Shown here piece after piece: positions 55,891-64,000 of a stretch of DNA of 64,000 bases. A model generated the notes under the pieces. It made no database searches, had not been told where the DNA came from, and worked only from the letters and a program-made list of their open reading frames with translations. Each line of letters starts with the position of its first letter. Within the stretch, counting starts at the first letter, position 1. The DNA is from Erwinia aphidicola (GTDB taxonomy: Bacteria > Pseudomonadota > Gammaproteobacteria > Enterobacterales > Enterobacteriaceae): NCBI RefSeq assembly GCF_014773485.1, contig NZ_JACXBP010000015.1, positions 1 through 64,000 on the forward strand, read 5' to 3'. The position numbers and the translations under genes are program-made.

Positions 55891-56916
55891 ATGAACCAGC
55901 ACTCACGCAAAAAGGCCAATATGCTTATCGGGCTTTTTTTAAGCTCTGCCCCCGTATCAATGGTGTTCGCCGCTATTCCCAATGCTGAGAAACACCCGCT
56001 CGCACTTGATTATCGTCACGCGCCTGATCCCTCTGCACTGAGTCAGGAACCGAAGCCAGCCAGAGCGCCCGATCTGTTTGGTGAAACCACCGGTCCACTG
56101 CCATTCTTTGGTGAGGAAATTCGTCAGCGCGGTTATGATCTGCCCGATCCTTACGGGATAGGTTATAACTATATGGATATGCACCAAAATATTAAGGTAA
56201 ACAGCATTAACTTTAGCGGACTGTCACTATTCGGATCGCCGCTATCGAGCGATAATTTTAAGATCAACGTCGGACATACCCGTGAAAAATCTCAGACGCA
56301 CACCGCGCGCCTGGATACCTGGCTATTCCCGTTTATGAACATATACGGCATCGTAGGGCATACCAAAGGTTCTTCCGTTTCCCGGATTGATACGGTGGCA
56401 GCGGGCGCTCAGGTTCTGTATAAAGACCTCGATTTTAAGCTTAAATTTAAAGGCACCACCTATGGCGCAGGCACCACTCTGGCCTATGGCTATCATGACT
56501 GGTTTGGTACGCTCGATTTTAACTATACCCGCACCGATTTCGATATTCTGGATGGTAACACCCATGCCTTCACCTTCACGCCGCGCGTAGGCTATCGCTT
56601 TACCGTACCCGGTTCCGACAGGTTCAATATTCCGCAGTCTCATGCCAGCCTGTGGGTTGGCACCATGTATCAGGATGTCTCACAGGACTTTCGTGGCAAT
56701 ATCAGCAACCTGCATATGCCTGCTGAGTTAGCCGGACTGGTTAAATTTGTTAACCAGGACGATAAGGGCCGCTTCCGGGTGAAGCAACACTTGCAATCAC
56801 CGTGGAATATTCTGGTCGGTGGGCAATATGAAATAACCCGTAACTTTAATATTACCGCTGAAGCCGGGTTCGAGAAGCGTAACAGCGTGATGCTGGGCGG
56901 CGAGTTCCGCTTCTGA
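55891..56916 (+). CDS. outer-membrane beta-barrel protein of unknown function
   Basis: 341 residues with a signal peptide (LIGLFLSSAPVSMVFA) and alternating amphipathic strands to a C-terminal phenylalanine (MLGGEFRF), as in outer-membrane barrels. A proline-rich N-terminal segment (PDPSALSQEPKPARAPDLFG) may be periplasmic. I do not recognise a named family. GGA precedes the ATG. It is first of a three-gene unit, two bases before the next start. Confidence 0.7.
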   Translation: MNQHSRKKANMLIGLFLSSAPVSMVFAAIPNAEKHPLALDYRHAPDPSALSQEPKPARAPDLFGETTGPLPFFGEEIRQRGYDLPDPYGIGYNYMDMHQNIKVNSINFSGLSLFGSPLSSDNFKINVGHTREKSQTHTARLDTWLFPFMNIYGIVGHTKGSSVSRIDTVAAGAQVLYKDLDFKLKFKGTTYGAGTTLAYGYHDWFGTLDFNYTRTDFDILDGNTHAFTFTPRVGYRFTVPGSDRFNIPQSHASLWVGTMYQDVSQDFRGNISNLHMPAELAGLVKFVNQDDKGRFRVKQHLQSPWNILVGGQYEITRNFNITAEAGFEKRNSVMLGGEFRF

Positions 56917-56918
56917 GT

Positions 56919-58055
56919 ATGCGGATAAACTCTTCGCTGTTATTTGGCCTGCTCTCTATTTCCCCGATCGCGCAGGCCAATTTTTTGCCCAGCAGGGTGA
57001 CCGTCGATCATTACCTGGCAAAACTGGGGTCAGACCAGCAGGTGAATACCGCGCAAGGCATTGACTGGGGCATCGTCCCCGGTCCGTTTTATACCCCGGA
57101 ACTGGGCATCGGTATTGGCGTTGCGGCTGTCGGGTTGTACCGGCCCGATCGGCAGCAGAAAAACACACCGCTCTCGTCGCTGGCTCTGACAGGCTTTGTC
57201 AGTTCGACCGGGGCTTTCGGCTTCGGGTACGAGAATGACACCTTTTTTCACCATGACCAGTGGCGGTTTTATATCGATGGTGACCTCAGCCATCGCCCGC
57301 TCTACTACTGGGGGCGGGGCTATCGCGAAGGGCGCCATCGCCACGACAGGCAAAAATATGACTCCAGTCGTTTTAACGCCACGCCACAGCTGCTTTATCG
57401 GCTGCGCGCCAACACCTATGCCGGGCTTGGCTGGGCGGTTTCATGGGAGCGTGCTTCTGCGTTGCAGGATAAGCCATCGGGCGGCTTTTCGCGCAATCCC
57501 GTCGCGCTGAATCAGCTAAACTCCGGCTTCAGCCTGCTGTTCAGCTATGACACGCGCGATTTTATCGCTAACCCGTCGCAGGGACAGGTGTTGAACATCC
57601 ATTACACCGATTACCTCCCTTCGTTGGGCAGCGATAACCGCCTTAAGGTCTGGGATCTGCAGTATGACCGTTACCACCCGCTTAATGACTCCACGCTGCT
57701 GGCCTGGGAGCTGTATAGCCGCCTCGCGACCGGGCAGGTGCCGTGGACCATGCTGGGTTCGCTGGGCGACAGTCGCCACCTGCGCGGCTATTATCAGGGG
57801 CGCTTTCGCGCGCGAAATATTGTAACTACCCAGCTCGAACTGCGGAAAAAACTGAGCTGGCGCCACGGCGTGGTGGGCTGGGTCGGCGCGGGCAGCATGT
57901 CTCAGCGCCCGAGTGAAGTGCTGGATGGCCAATGGCTCCCTTCGATTGGGGTTGGCTACCGCTTCGAGTTTAAAAAACGGATGAATGTGCGGCTTGATTA
58001 CGGTGTCGGTCAGCGCAGCTCCGGTTTCTATTTCCAGGTTGGTGAAGCATTTTGA
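56919..58055 (+). CDS. BamA/TamA-family (surface antigen) outer-membrane protein
   Basis: 378 residues, signal peptide ending AQANF, then a 16-strand-like barrel of the surface-antigen type: SFSYDTRDFIANPSQG-type segment (LLFSYDTRDFIANPSQGQVL), LGDSRHLRGYYQGRFRARNI and a C-terminal VGEAF. It lacks obvious POTRA domains, so it is a short member of the superfamily. It overlaps the next gene by four bases (TTGA). Substrate unknown. Confidence 0.8.
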   Translation: MRINSSLLFGLLSISPIAQANFLPSRVTVDHYLAKLGSDQQVNTAQGIDWGIVPGPFYTPELGIGIGVAAVGLYRPDRQQKNTPLSSLALTGFVSSTGAFGFGYENDTFFHHDQWRFYIDGDLSHRPLYYWGRGYREGRHRHDRQKYDSSRFNATPQLLYRLRANTYAGLGWAVSWERASALQDKPSGGFSRNPVALNQLNSGFSLLFSYDTRDFIANPSQGQVLNIHYTDYLPSLGSDNRLKVWDLQYDRYHPLNDSTLLAWELYSRLATGQVPWTMLGSLGDSRHLRGYYQGRFRARNIVTTQLELRKKLSWRHGVVGWVGAGSMSQRPSEVLDGQWLPSIGVGYRFEFKKRMNVRLDYGVGQRSSGFYFQVGEAF

Positions 58056-59206
58056 TCGCCCGTCTCTTACTCTCATTCAACCTGCTGCTGGCAGGCTGCC
58101 AGGCCCGGCATCTGGAGAACATGCCGTTTAACGCGGCGAGTCTGCAAGGCCCGGCCACAGTCGCCAGCGTGGTCTGGCCGGTGATAGCCAAGCTGCCCGC
58201 CCCGCAGGGCCTGCGCCCCTGCTGCGCCTTCGGTTATGACGTGCGGGCAAAAGTGCTGGGTATTCCCGTTCCCGGATTCAAAATCGGCAACGTCATCGCC
58301 CCGGACGATAGCGGTCAGCATCACTATAATGACCACTTACTGAGTATCCTCAGCACGCTGAGCGGTCTGAATCGCGAACATGACGGCATCATCTATACGC
58401 TGCGCGGCGGTTTTATCGATCTCGCCCACGTGCGCGATACCGCCGATAATACCCTGTGGCTATTCAGCCAGATCTGGCCAGGATTAGGCCAGGCGGGCAC
58501 TATCCGACTGGATGAAGAGCTTGGGCAGCGCGCGATCCGCCTGTGGCCGTTTACCCCGCCCGCGACTGCGCTTGCGCGCTACCATCTGGCCGTGATGATG
58601 GCCGCTCAGCTGGCTTATCAGCTGGCGGTATGGCATGAGGTGGCGCAGTGGTACGGTTTTGAGTCGGTACCTGGCTACTCTGAAGCCGTGTCGGCATTCT
58701 CACCGGAAGACCTCTATTCCAACCTGCTTGGCGCGCGCATTGCCAGCGACCTGTTGAACCATGGCGGCGCCAGCACGCTCAGGCAGTATCAGCGTACAAT
58801 GGCGCAGGCAATCCCACAGGCGCTGGCGCAGCTTGAGGCAGTCAGCCCGCAGCAGACCCGTTTTCACTTCGATATGCTCGACGCCAAGTGGTGGAATAGC
58901 CGCTGCCGCCTGCCGGATAAATTCCTGGTACGCCGGCGCAACTATCTTACTGGCGCCCTGCGCTACCCTACCCGCCCGGCCGAGCGCGTGCCGATGCTGT
59001 GGCTGACGCTACCCGACAGCTTTGATGGCCAACCGCTCAGCGCTTTCGCCCGGCTGGAGATCTGGCCCGGTAACAATATGAAACAGCTGCCCGCACCCAA
59101 AAGCCCCAGGATTTACTATCGGTTTGCCGATTTTGCCACGCTGGCGCAGCAGGCAAAAGAGGTCGACCGCCGCCGGCTGCTGCGTATCGGCCAGCGCTGT
59201 AAATGA
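58052..59206 (+). CDS. putative lipoprotein (DUF4056-like)
   Basis: 384 residues. The start is a TTG overlapping the previous stop. The lipobox LLLAGC puts the lipidated cysteine at residue 16. AVWHEVAQWYGFESVPGYSE and FSPEDLYSNLLGARIASDLL recall the DUF4056 family; the assignment is from memory and moderate. The HE pair and an acidic cluster could form a metal site, but no activity is known to me. It probably works with the two outer-membrane proteins encoded just before it. Confidence 0.65.
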   Translation: MIARLLLSFNLLLAGCQARHLENMPFNAASLQGPATVASVVWPVIAKLPAPQGLRPCCAFGYDVRAKVLGIPVPGFKIGNVIAPDDSGQHHYNDHLLSILSTLSGLNREHDGIIYTLRGGFIDLAHVRDTADNTLWLFSQIWPGLGQAGTIRLDEELGQRAIRLWPFTPPATALARYHLAVMMAAQLAYQLAVWHEVAQWYGFESVPGYSEAVSAFSPEDLYSNLLGARIASDLLNHGGASTLRQYQRTMAQAIPQALAQLEAVSPQQTRFHFDMLDAKWWNSRCRLPDKFLVRRRNYLTGALRYPTRPAERVPMLWLTLPDSFDGQPLSAFARLEIWPGNNMKQLPAPKSPRIYYRFADFATLAQQAKEVDRRRLLRIGQRCK

Positions 59207-59619
59207 GTATTTTATCGCCATTATCGCGTTGTTTTTCATAAGATAAAGTTATGTCTTAGCGTTCATTTTCTGCCCTCGCCGTTCGCCCCTGGATCGCTAC
59301 TTGCTGCTTTCCGCTGCCGATCTCACCAGGCAACCGATTACGCTGGCGAGAAAGCAGGCAAAAGCCCTTTTGCCAGAAAGTTCCCCTCCACACGCAAATA
59401 AACGTGATACACGTCACACTTTAACTGAATTGAAATGAAACAGAATTTGACAAGTGTGAGCGATCTCTATTTCCTTATAGCCTGTTCGCGGCACACTGCC
59501 GCTGCATTCAAGGCGGGTGTTTTCGTCGCATCAATAATCACCCATCGTCGCCCGTAGAAACCGTAACCCGACCGTCGAGCTGGCTGCCGCGCAGGGTCAC
59601 AGAGCATGTGGTAATAATA
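59207..59619. promoter_or_regulatory. tsx control region with CRP-type sites
   Basis: About 410 bp without a gene. CGTGA-TACACG-TCACA at 59403-59418 matches nine of ten bases of the CRP consensus. A half-site TGTGA begins at 59455, 52 bp farther on, where E. coli CytR/CRP promoters keep about the same distance between two CRP sites. E. coli tsx is CRP/CytR-controlled. Confidence 0.6.
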
Positions 59620-60480
59620 ATGAAATATAAAATTATGATGGCTGGTGCGCTGGCCGCGCTCTCTTATACCAACGTTTCTTTTGCCCAAGATAGCAACCCG
59701 GAATATGTTTCTGACTGGTGGCACCAGAGCGTAAACGTGGTAGGCAGCTATCACACCCGCTTCGGGCCGCAGCTGAACAATGACCTGTATCTGGAATATG
59801 AAGCCTTCGCCCATAAAGACTGGTTCGATTTCTACGGTTATATCGACGTACCTAAATTCTTCGGCGTGGGTAACGGCAATGATGTTGGCGCATGGGACGA
59901 TGGCTCACCGTTCTTTATGGAGATCGAACCGCGCTTCTCCATCGACAAACTGACCGGCACCAGCCTGGCATTCGGTCCGTTTAAAGAGTGGTACTTCGCG
60001 AACAACTATATCTACGATATGGGTGACAATAAGGCTAATCGCCAGAATACCTGGTATATGGGCCTGGGCACCGATATCGACACGCATTCTGATGTCGGCC
60101 TGTCGCTGAACGTGTATGCGAAATATCAGTGGGAAAACTACGATGCTGCCAACGAAGATAGCTGGGACGGTTACCGCTTCAAGGTGAAATACTTTGTGCC
60201 GCTGACCCAGGTGTGGGGCGGCAACCTGAGCTACATCGGCTTTACCAACTTTGACTGGGGTTCTGACCTCGGTGATACCGCAGGCCGCAGCAGCAACTCG
60301 ATTGCTTCCAGCCATATTCTCTCGCTGGGCTATGACCACTGGCACTACTCGTTCGTGGCGCGTTACTTCCACAACGGCGGCCAGTGGGAAGATGGCACCG
60401 AGCTGAACTTCGGCAAGGGCAACTTTAACGTGAAGTCGAACGGCTTCGGTTATTACGTGGTGGTGGGTTACAACTTCTGA
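59620..60480 (+). CDS. tsx: nucleoside-specific channel-forming protein Tsx
   Basis: Outer-membrane nucleoside channel. 286 residues from ATG 59620; an upstream GTG adds four. A signal peptide ([17 protein letters not shown]) precedes a mature start at [40 protein letters not shown] and the C-terminal [10 protein letters not shown] are typical of the family. Followed by a hairpin-repeat array and a terminator. Confidence 0.95.
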   Translation: MKYKIMMAGALAALSYTNVSFAQDSNPEYVSDWWHQSVNVVGSYHTRFGPQLNNDLYLEYEAFAHKDWFDFYGYIDVPKFFGVGNGNDVGAWDDGSPFFMEIEPRFSIDKLTGTSLAFGPFKEWYFANNYIYDMGDNKANRQNTWYMGLGTDIDTHSDVGLSLNVYAKYQWENYDAANEDSWDGYRFKVKYFVPLTQVWGGNLSYIGFTNFDWGSDLGDTAGRSSNSIASSHILSLGYDHWHYSFVARYFHNGGQWEDGTELNFGKGNFNVKSNGFGYYVVVGYNF

Positions 60481-60491
60481 TAACCCGCTGC

Positions 60492-60680
60492 GGGCCGGTC
60501 GAAACAAAAGATCGGCCCCTACGTATTGCCTGGGCCACGTGCCGATCGAAAAAGAGGATCGGCCCCTACGTACTGCCTGGATCGCGGGCCGATCGAAACA
60601 AAAGATCGGCCCCTACGTATTGCCTGGGTCACGGGCCGATCGAAAAAGAGGATCGGCCCTTACAAACGATGATTCAACGC
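60492..60680. repeat. hairpin-unit repeat array C (four units, 47-bp period)
   Basis: Four units begin at 60492, 60539, 60586 and 60633, exactly 47 bp apart. Each carries a 7-9 bp stem GGGCCGATC / GATCGGCCC (first unit with a G-T wobble, second slightly degenerate) around GAAACAAAA or GAAAAAGAG. Spacers read CCTACGTATTGCCTGG-like. It is the same family as the arrays at the left end of the window. Confidence 0.85.
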
Positions 60681-60701
60681 GCCTGAAGGCGCGTTTTTTT
60701 T
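60676..60701 (+). terminator. rho-independent terminator after tsx
   Basis: Arms AACGCGCC / GGCGCGTT with TGAA loop, then a run of T to 60701. Confidence 0.85.
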
Positions 60702-60760
60702 GTGCCCGCTAAAACGCTATACTCGGGCCGGCAATATTGCCTCTGCAAAAAGGAATTTTT

Positions 60761-61327
60761 ATGTCTGCGAAGTCCGTCGACCACAGCGTTAAGCTGCGCC
60801 CGCTGGAGCGTGAAGATCTGCGTTTTGTCCATCAGTTAGACAACAACGCCAGCGTGATGCGCTACTGGTTTGAGGAGCCTTATGAGGCCTTTGTTGAGCT
60901 GTCTGACCTGTACGACAAGCATATTCATGACCAGAGCGAACGGCGTTTTGTGGTGGAACATGACGGCAGCAATGCCGGGCTGGTAGAACTGGTGGAGATC
61001 AACCATATCCACCGTCGCGCCGAGTTTCAGATCATTATTGCCCCGAGTCATCAGGGTAAAGGATTGGCAACAAAGGCGGCCAGACTGGCGATGGATTACG
61101 GTTTTTCGGTGCTGAACCTCTATAAACTTTACCTGATCGTCGATAAAGAGAACGCCAAGGCCATTCATATTTATCGCAAGCTGGGCTTTGAGATTGAAGG
61201 GGAGCTGATCCACGAATTCTTTATCAACGGCGAGTACCGCAATACCATTCGCATGTGTATTTTCCAGCATCAGTATCTGGAACGCTTCCGGCCACCGCAC
61301 GCCATGGTCAATCCAACGGCGCAGTAA
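60761..61327 (+). CDS. speG: spermidine N1-acetyltransferase SpeG
   Basis: GNAT enzyme that acetylates spermidine and spermine to prevent polyamine toxicity. It closely follows E. coli Spe[41 protein letters not shown] and [20 protein letters not shown]. 188 residues from the ATG at 60761, with AAGGA upstream. Confidence 0.97.
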   Translation: MSAKSVDHSVKLRPLEREDLRFVHQLDNNASVMRYWFEEPYEAFVELSDLYDKHIHDQSERRFVVEHDGSNAGLVELVEINHIHRRAEFQIIIAPSHQGKGLATKAARLAMDYGFSVLNLYKLYLIVDKENAKAIHIYRKLGFEIEGELIHEFFINGEYRNTIRMCIFQHQYLERFRPPHAMVNPTAQ

Positions 61328-61332
61328 ACCAT

Positions 61333-61354
61333 CAGGCCGGATCGCTCCGGCCTG
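61333..61354. terminator. bidirectional hairpin between speG and the lipoprotein gene
   Basis: Perfect arms CAGGCCGGA / TCCGGCCTG with a TCGC loop between convergent genes; only a weak T-run follows. Confidence 0.5.
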
Positions 61355-61368
61355 AATCGTTTATCCGC

Positions 61369-61788
61369 TTAGCCGCGCGCGCCCACCGGGTTCATGATGG
61401 TTTGCAGGATTTCCGGCTCAATTTTATACATTCCCCCGTATAACGGGTCCACCACCAGCCAGCCGGGGAAGCCAAGCAGGGGAATATTGCCCAGCAGATA
61501 CCACAGATTCGGGCTCTCTTTCAGCGGCAGGGTTTGCGGCACGTAGCCAGGCCGTTCCAGCATCACCCGGTATTTTTTCTTGCCGAAGTAGCTGCCGTTC
61601 GACTTAAGAAGGCTGACAGTTTTTGGCGTATAGCCTTCAGCCACCGCGATGCCCGTTTCATCCTGCACCACAAACTTCACCCCCGGGGGCTGAGTTTGCA
61701 GGGTCACATCCTGACGCTCACTGCCGACAATCGTCGCGCATCCACTTAACATCCACGCTGCTGCCAGCGCTGCTATCAGCCGTTTCAT
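61369..61788 (-). CDS. small lipoprotein of unknown function
   Basis: 139 residues. The signal peptide LIAALAAAWMLSGC has a clear lipobox. The mature part (TIVGSERQDVTLQTQPPGVK, PKTVSLLKSNGSYFGKKKYR) resembles a PEGA-like or immunity-type beta domain followed by a hydrophobic segment (LWYLLGNIPLLGFPGWLVV). The ATG at 61788 is chosen over an upstream start because it begins the signal peptide. No function assigned. Confidence 0.75.
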   Translation of the reverse strand: MKRLIAALAAAWMLSGCATIVGSERQDVTLQTQPPGVKFVVQDETGIAVAEGYTPKTVSLLKSNGSYFGKKKYRVMLERPGYVPQTLPLKESPNLWYLLGNIPLLGFPGWLVVDPLYGGMYKIEPEILQTIMNPVGARG

Positions 61789-61895
61789 GGTTAACCTGCT
61801 TTTATCCCAACATGACAGTAGTCTAAGCGTTGCGTGGACAAACAAGCGGGCTAATAGCGTATGAATTGGGCGCTTATTCCAGCCTTGGCCACCAG

Positions 61896-62231
61896 TCAGC
61901 CAAACATCTTTTCCAGATAGCGCTCAAGTGCCATGCGTGAGCTGAAGCCGTGGGGGATGCCGTAATGGTCGTTCGATTCCCCGGCCAGATACATCGGGAA
62001 ACGCACATAGTGGTCGCAGGTTTTCACGTCTGATGATGCCAGTGCCAGCGACTGGCTGCGCTCCTTTAACGTCGGGTGGATCACCAGTGCCGTCCGCCCG
62101 AGGCGCGCCTCGCGATTGACGTAGACATAGTCTTCACCACGACGATAACCGTAGGTTTTTGTGGTAACCGCGTCCATTTCAAATCCCGCTTTTTCCAGTA
62201 CGCGAGCAACCTCATCAGGTCGTAGATACAT
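61896..62231 (-). CDS. ygaC: YgaC-like DUF2002 protein
   Basis: 111 residues, strongly like E. coli Yga[41 protein letters not shown] and [18 protein letters not shown]. Function unknown; the E. coli gene is Fur-regulated. It is divergent from ygaM, the same order as in E. coli before nrdHIEF. Confidence 0.93.
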   Translation of the reverse strand: MYLRPDEVARVLEKAGFEMDAVTTKTYGYRRGEDYVYVNREARLGRTALVIHPTLKERSQSLALASSDVKTCDHYVRFPMYLAGESNDHYGIPHGFSSRMALERYLEKMFG

Positions 62232-62381
62232 GCTTATTCCTCTCAGTCTGCCAAACCCCGCAACCTTACAACGGCTGCGCAGTCAGGGCTTTCGGATTAG
62301 TCCATAAACGCCGCCCGGCGGTTGGCGTTATGTGAAGCTGTTCTATACTAATAGTAGGTTTTTACAGTAAGGGAGCAAAAA

Positions 62382-62705
62382 ATGTTCAACCGGAAATCGA
62401 AAAATAACGATATCGACCTGAATCAGGATGTTTCCCAGCTGGCGGACAGCCTTGACGATCTGCTGAAGTCTTACGGCAGCAAAACCAAAGATGAAGTGGA
62501 CGGCGCGCGCTCACGCGCAGAAGCGCTGTTGAAAGAGACGCGGGCGAAGCTGCACGGTAATAACCGCGTAACCCAGGCGGCGAAAGACGGTGCAGGACAC
62601 GTTGATAACTACGTACGCGACAAACCCTGGCATGGAGTGGGCATTGGTACCGCGCTGGGTATTTTTGTCGGTGCACTGATCGCGACGACCACATCCTCAC
62701 GCTGA
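62382..62705 (+). CDS. ygaM: ElaB/YqjD/YgaM-type ribosome-associated membrane protein
   Basis: 107-residue DUF883 protein. The N-terminal helical part (DVSQLADSLDDLLKSYGSKT) and a C-terminal membrane segment (GVGIGTALGIFVGALIATTT) match the stationary-phase family that anchors ribosomes to the membrane. Synteny with nrdH supports YgaM. A terminator follows. Confidence 0.92.
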   Translation: MFNRKSKNNDIDLNQDVSQLADSLDDLLKSYGSKTKDEVDGARSRAEALLKETRAKLHGNNRVTQAAKDGAGHVDNYVRDKPWHGVGIGTALGIFVGALIATTTSSR

Positions 62706-62736
62706 TTATTGACAAAATTTAACTGATTGATCATCG

Positions 62737-62764
62737 GCCCGTGGCGAAAGCTGCGGGCTTTTTT
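62737..62764 (+). terminator. rho-independent terminator after ygaM
   Basis: Stem GCCCGTGGC / GCTGCGGGC (two wobble pairs) with GAAA loop, then six T. Confidence 0.8.
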
Positions 62765-62841
62765 ATTGCCTGAAAATTTTTTACCTGACGCAAACCTTGC
62801 GGCACAAGGGCTGGATGCGAGGTGGATTACCAAATGCAAAA

Positions 62842-62857
62842 ATACTATATGTTGTGT
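62842..62857 (+). promoter_or_regulatory. NrdR box 1
   Basis: ATACTATATGTTGTGT resembles the NrdR consensus (ACACWATATWTTGTGT-like). Confidence 0.6.
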
Positions 62858-62872
62858 GGTTGCATTTCGGCA

Positions 62873-62888
62873 TCGCTATATCTAGTAT
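62873..62888 (+). promoter_or_regulatory. NrdR box 2
   Basis: TCGCTATATCTAGTAT is a second, weaker box exactly 31 bp after the first, the three-helical-turn spacing typical of NrdR pairs upstream of nrd operons. Confidence 0.55.
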
Positions 62889-62995
62889 TTACTCCATCAA
62901 GACCACGCAACAAGTTGTGGTCGCGGCGGCGCCAGTAGTGTTACCAGAAAGCGCCTGTTAAGCCAGTCAAACAGCCATCAAGGTAAATACGAATC

Positions 62996-63238
62996 ATGCG
63001 CATTATTATTTACACTAAAGATAACTGTGTCCAGTGCAATGCAACAAAAAACGCGATGGACAAGAAAGGGATTGATTATCAGCTGATTAATCTGGACCAC
63101 GAGCCGACCCACGTGGACGCGCTGAAATCGCTGGGCTACCGTCAGGTGCCGGTGGTCATGGCGGAGCAGGACCACTGGAGCGGCTTCCGCCCGGACAAAA
63201 TCCAGGCCCTGAGCCAGCTGGCACAGGCGCGGGGATAA
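62996..63238 (+). CDS. nrdH: NrdH-redoxin
   Basis: Glutaredoxin-like electron donor of class Ib ribonucleotide reductase. 80 residues, active site CVQC at 11-14 and the NrdH-type WSGFRPDKI. First gene of nrdHIEF; nrdI follows at once. Confidence 0.97.
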   Translation: MRIIIYTKDNCVQCNATKNAMDKKGIDYQLINLDHEPTHVDALKSLGYRQVPVVMAEQDHWSGFRPDKIQALSQLAQARG

Positions 63239-63242
63239 GCTC

Positions 63243-63653
63243 ATGACAACGCTGGTCTACTTCTCCAGCCTGTCAGAAAACACCCATCGTTTTATTACCC
63301 GTTTAGATCTGCCAGCCCGGCGCATCCCGCTGGATAACGCTCAGCGCCTGCAGGTCGATGAACCTTACATCCTGATAGTGCCGAGCTACGGCGGCGGCAC
63401 CGCTCAGGGTGCGGTGCCTAAACAGGTAATTCAGTTTCTGAATGACACCCACAATCGTCAGCTGATCCGCGGCGTTATCGCCGCTGGCAACCGCAATTTT
63501 GGCGAGGCTTTTTGCCTGGCTGGCGACATTATTGCGCGTAAATGTCAGGTGCCTTACCTCTATCGCTTTGAGCTGATGGGCACCGCTGACGATATCGCTA
63601 ACGTTTACCACGGAGTAACCCAATTTTGGCAGCGACAGACAGCACACTCATAG
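63243..63653 (+). CDS. nrdI: flavodoxin-like protein NrdI
   Basis: Flavodoxin that helps form the manganese-tyrosyl cofactor of NrdF. 136 residues with [14 protein letters not shown] and [20 protein letters not shown] and [15 protein letters not shown]. The 3' end overlaps the start of nrdE by 28 bases. Confidence 0.97.
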   Translation: MTTLVYFSSLSENTHRFITRLDLPARRIPLDNAQRLQVDEPYILIVPSYGGGTAQGAVPKQVIQFLNDTHNRQLIRGVIAAGNRNFGEAFCLAGDIIARKCQVPYLYRFELMGTADDIANVYHGVTQFWQRQTAHS

Positions 63654-64000
63654 AGGCCCAGCCGGCCACTGCCGATTATCACGCGCTCAACGCGATGCTT
63701 AATCTGTACGATGCCGAAGGCCATATTCAGTTTGAAAAAGATCGCGAGGCTACGCGCCAGTATTTTATCCAGCACGTGATCCCTAACAGCGTGCGGTTCG
63801 ATTCCATTGCTGAACGCCTGCAGTATCTGGTTTCCGAAGGCTATTACGAAGCCGACGTGCTGAATGCCTATCCGTTTGAGTTTGTCTGTTCGCTGTTCCA
63901 GCAGGCTTATGAGCGCCGTTTCCGCTTCCAGACCTTCCTCGGCGCGTGGAAGTTTTACACCAGCTATACGCTGAAGACCTTCGACGGCAAGCGCTACCTG
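63626..64000 (+). CDS. nrdE: class Ib ribonucleotide reductase large subunit NrdE (5' part)
   Basis: Only the first 125 codons are in the window; the gene runs off its right edge in frame. The start is a TTG at 63626 with GGAG 11 bases upstream, inside the nrdI end. [20 protein letters not shown] and [20 protein letters not shown] are NrdE signatures. A start later in the frame is possible. Confidence 0.93.
   Translation, partial: MAATDSTLIEAQPATADYHALNAMLNLYDAEGHIQFEKDREATRQYFIQHVIPNSVRFDSIAERLQYLVSEGYYEADVLNAYPFEFVCSLFQQAYERRFRFQTFLGAWKFYTSYTLKTFDGKRYL

Larger units (their letters stand above)
62706..62995. promoter_or_regulatory. nrdHIEF control region
   Basis: 290 bp with the ygaM terminator and two NrdR-box-like sites (listed separately). 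Confidence 0.6.

Noticed and set aside
60492-60680. Evenly spaced repeats resembling a CRISPR array
   Set aside because: The whole 47-bp unit repeats, including the parts that would be spacers, and each unit is a hairpin. There are no cas genes.

Overview
The window holds one very large motility locus followed by short accessory and housekeeping blocks. Gene content, gene order and a G+C-rich backbone point to an enterobacterium (Enterobacterales). The family Erwiniaceae (Erwinia/Pantoea-like) is the best guess, by inference only. The end of the window has the ygaC-ygaM-nrdHIEF arrangement also known from E. coli.

Layout. (1) 1-741: intergenic repeats, with a ~107 bp direct repeat and hairpin units at ~48 bp spacing. 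(2) 742-7715, minus strand: chemoreceptor, cheW, cheA, motB, motA, flhC, flhD. (3) 8131-10679, minus: fliA, in an unusual place, and a second chemoreceptor. (4) 10746-20581, minus: flgL to flgB. (5) 20809-22381, plus: flgA, flgM, flgN. (6) 22512-24766, minus: fliT, fliS, fliD; then fliC on plus. (7) 27057-33595: a MarT/FidL-like membrane regulator pair, then a likely flagellin-modification group made of a hexapeptide acyltransferase, a VioA-like sugar aminotransferase and a giant methyltransferase-TPR-OGT protein. (8) 33744-44275, minus: fliR to fliF; fliE diverges on plus. (9) 44897-51563, plus: cheR, cheB, cheY, cheZ, flhB, flhA, flhE. (10) 51605-52404: a TacAT/AtaRT-type GNAT toxin-antitoxin pair. 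(11) 52955-55762: an orphan hcp, an AmpD-like amidase and four related immunity-like genes, two of them broken, in AT-rich DNA. (12) 55891-59206: an outer-membrane operon. (13) 59620-64000: tsx, a second hairpin-repeat array, speG, a lipoprotein gene, ygaC, ygaM, nrdH, nrdI and the start of nrdE.

How the genes work together. The locus encodes the whole flagellar programme in one place: master regulator (FlhDC), sigma-28 (FliA) with its anti-sigma (FlgM), basal body, hook, rod, rings, export gate and ATPase, cap, flagellin and chaperones, motor, switch, and chemotaxis proteins with two receptors. I find no fliZ. Four sites resembling sigma-28 promoters lie before flgM, flgK, fliD and fliC. They share a variant -10 (ACCGATGA-like), and FliA itself is clearly diverged from the E. 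coli form. The glycosylation-type genes sit directly downstream of fliR on the same strand, so they probably act on the FliC encoded beside them.

The strongest novelty candidates are the methyltransferase-TPR-OGT fusion linked to a VioA-like enzyme, the hcp-amidase-immunity array whose immunity copies keep a piece of the effector's 3' end, and the hairpin-repeat family found on both sides of the island. All calls come from reading the sequence; no database search was run.
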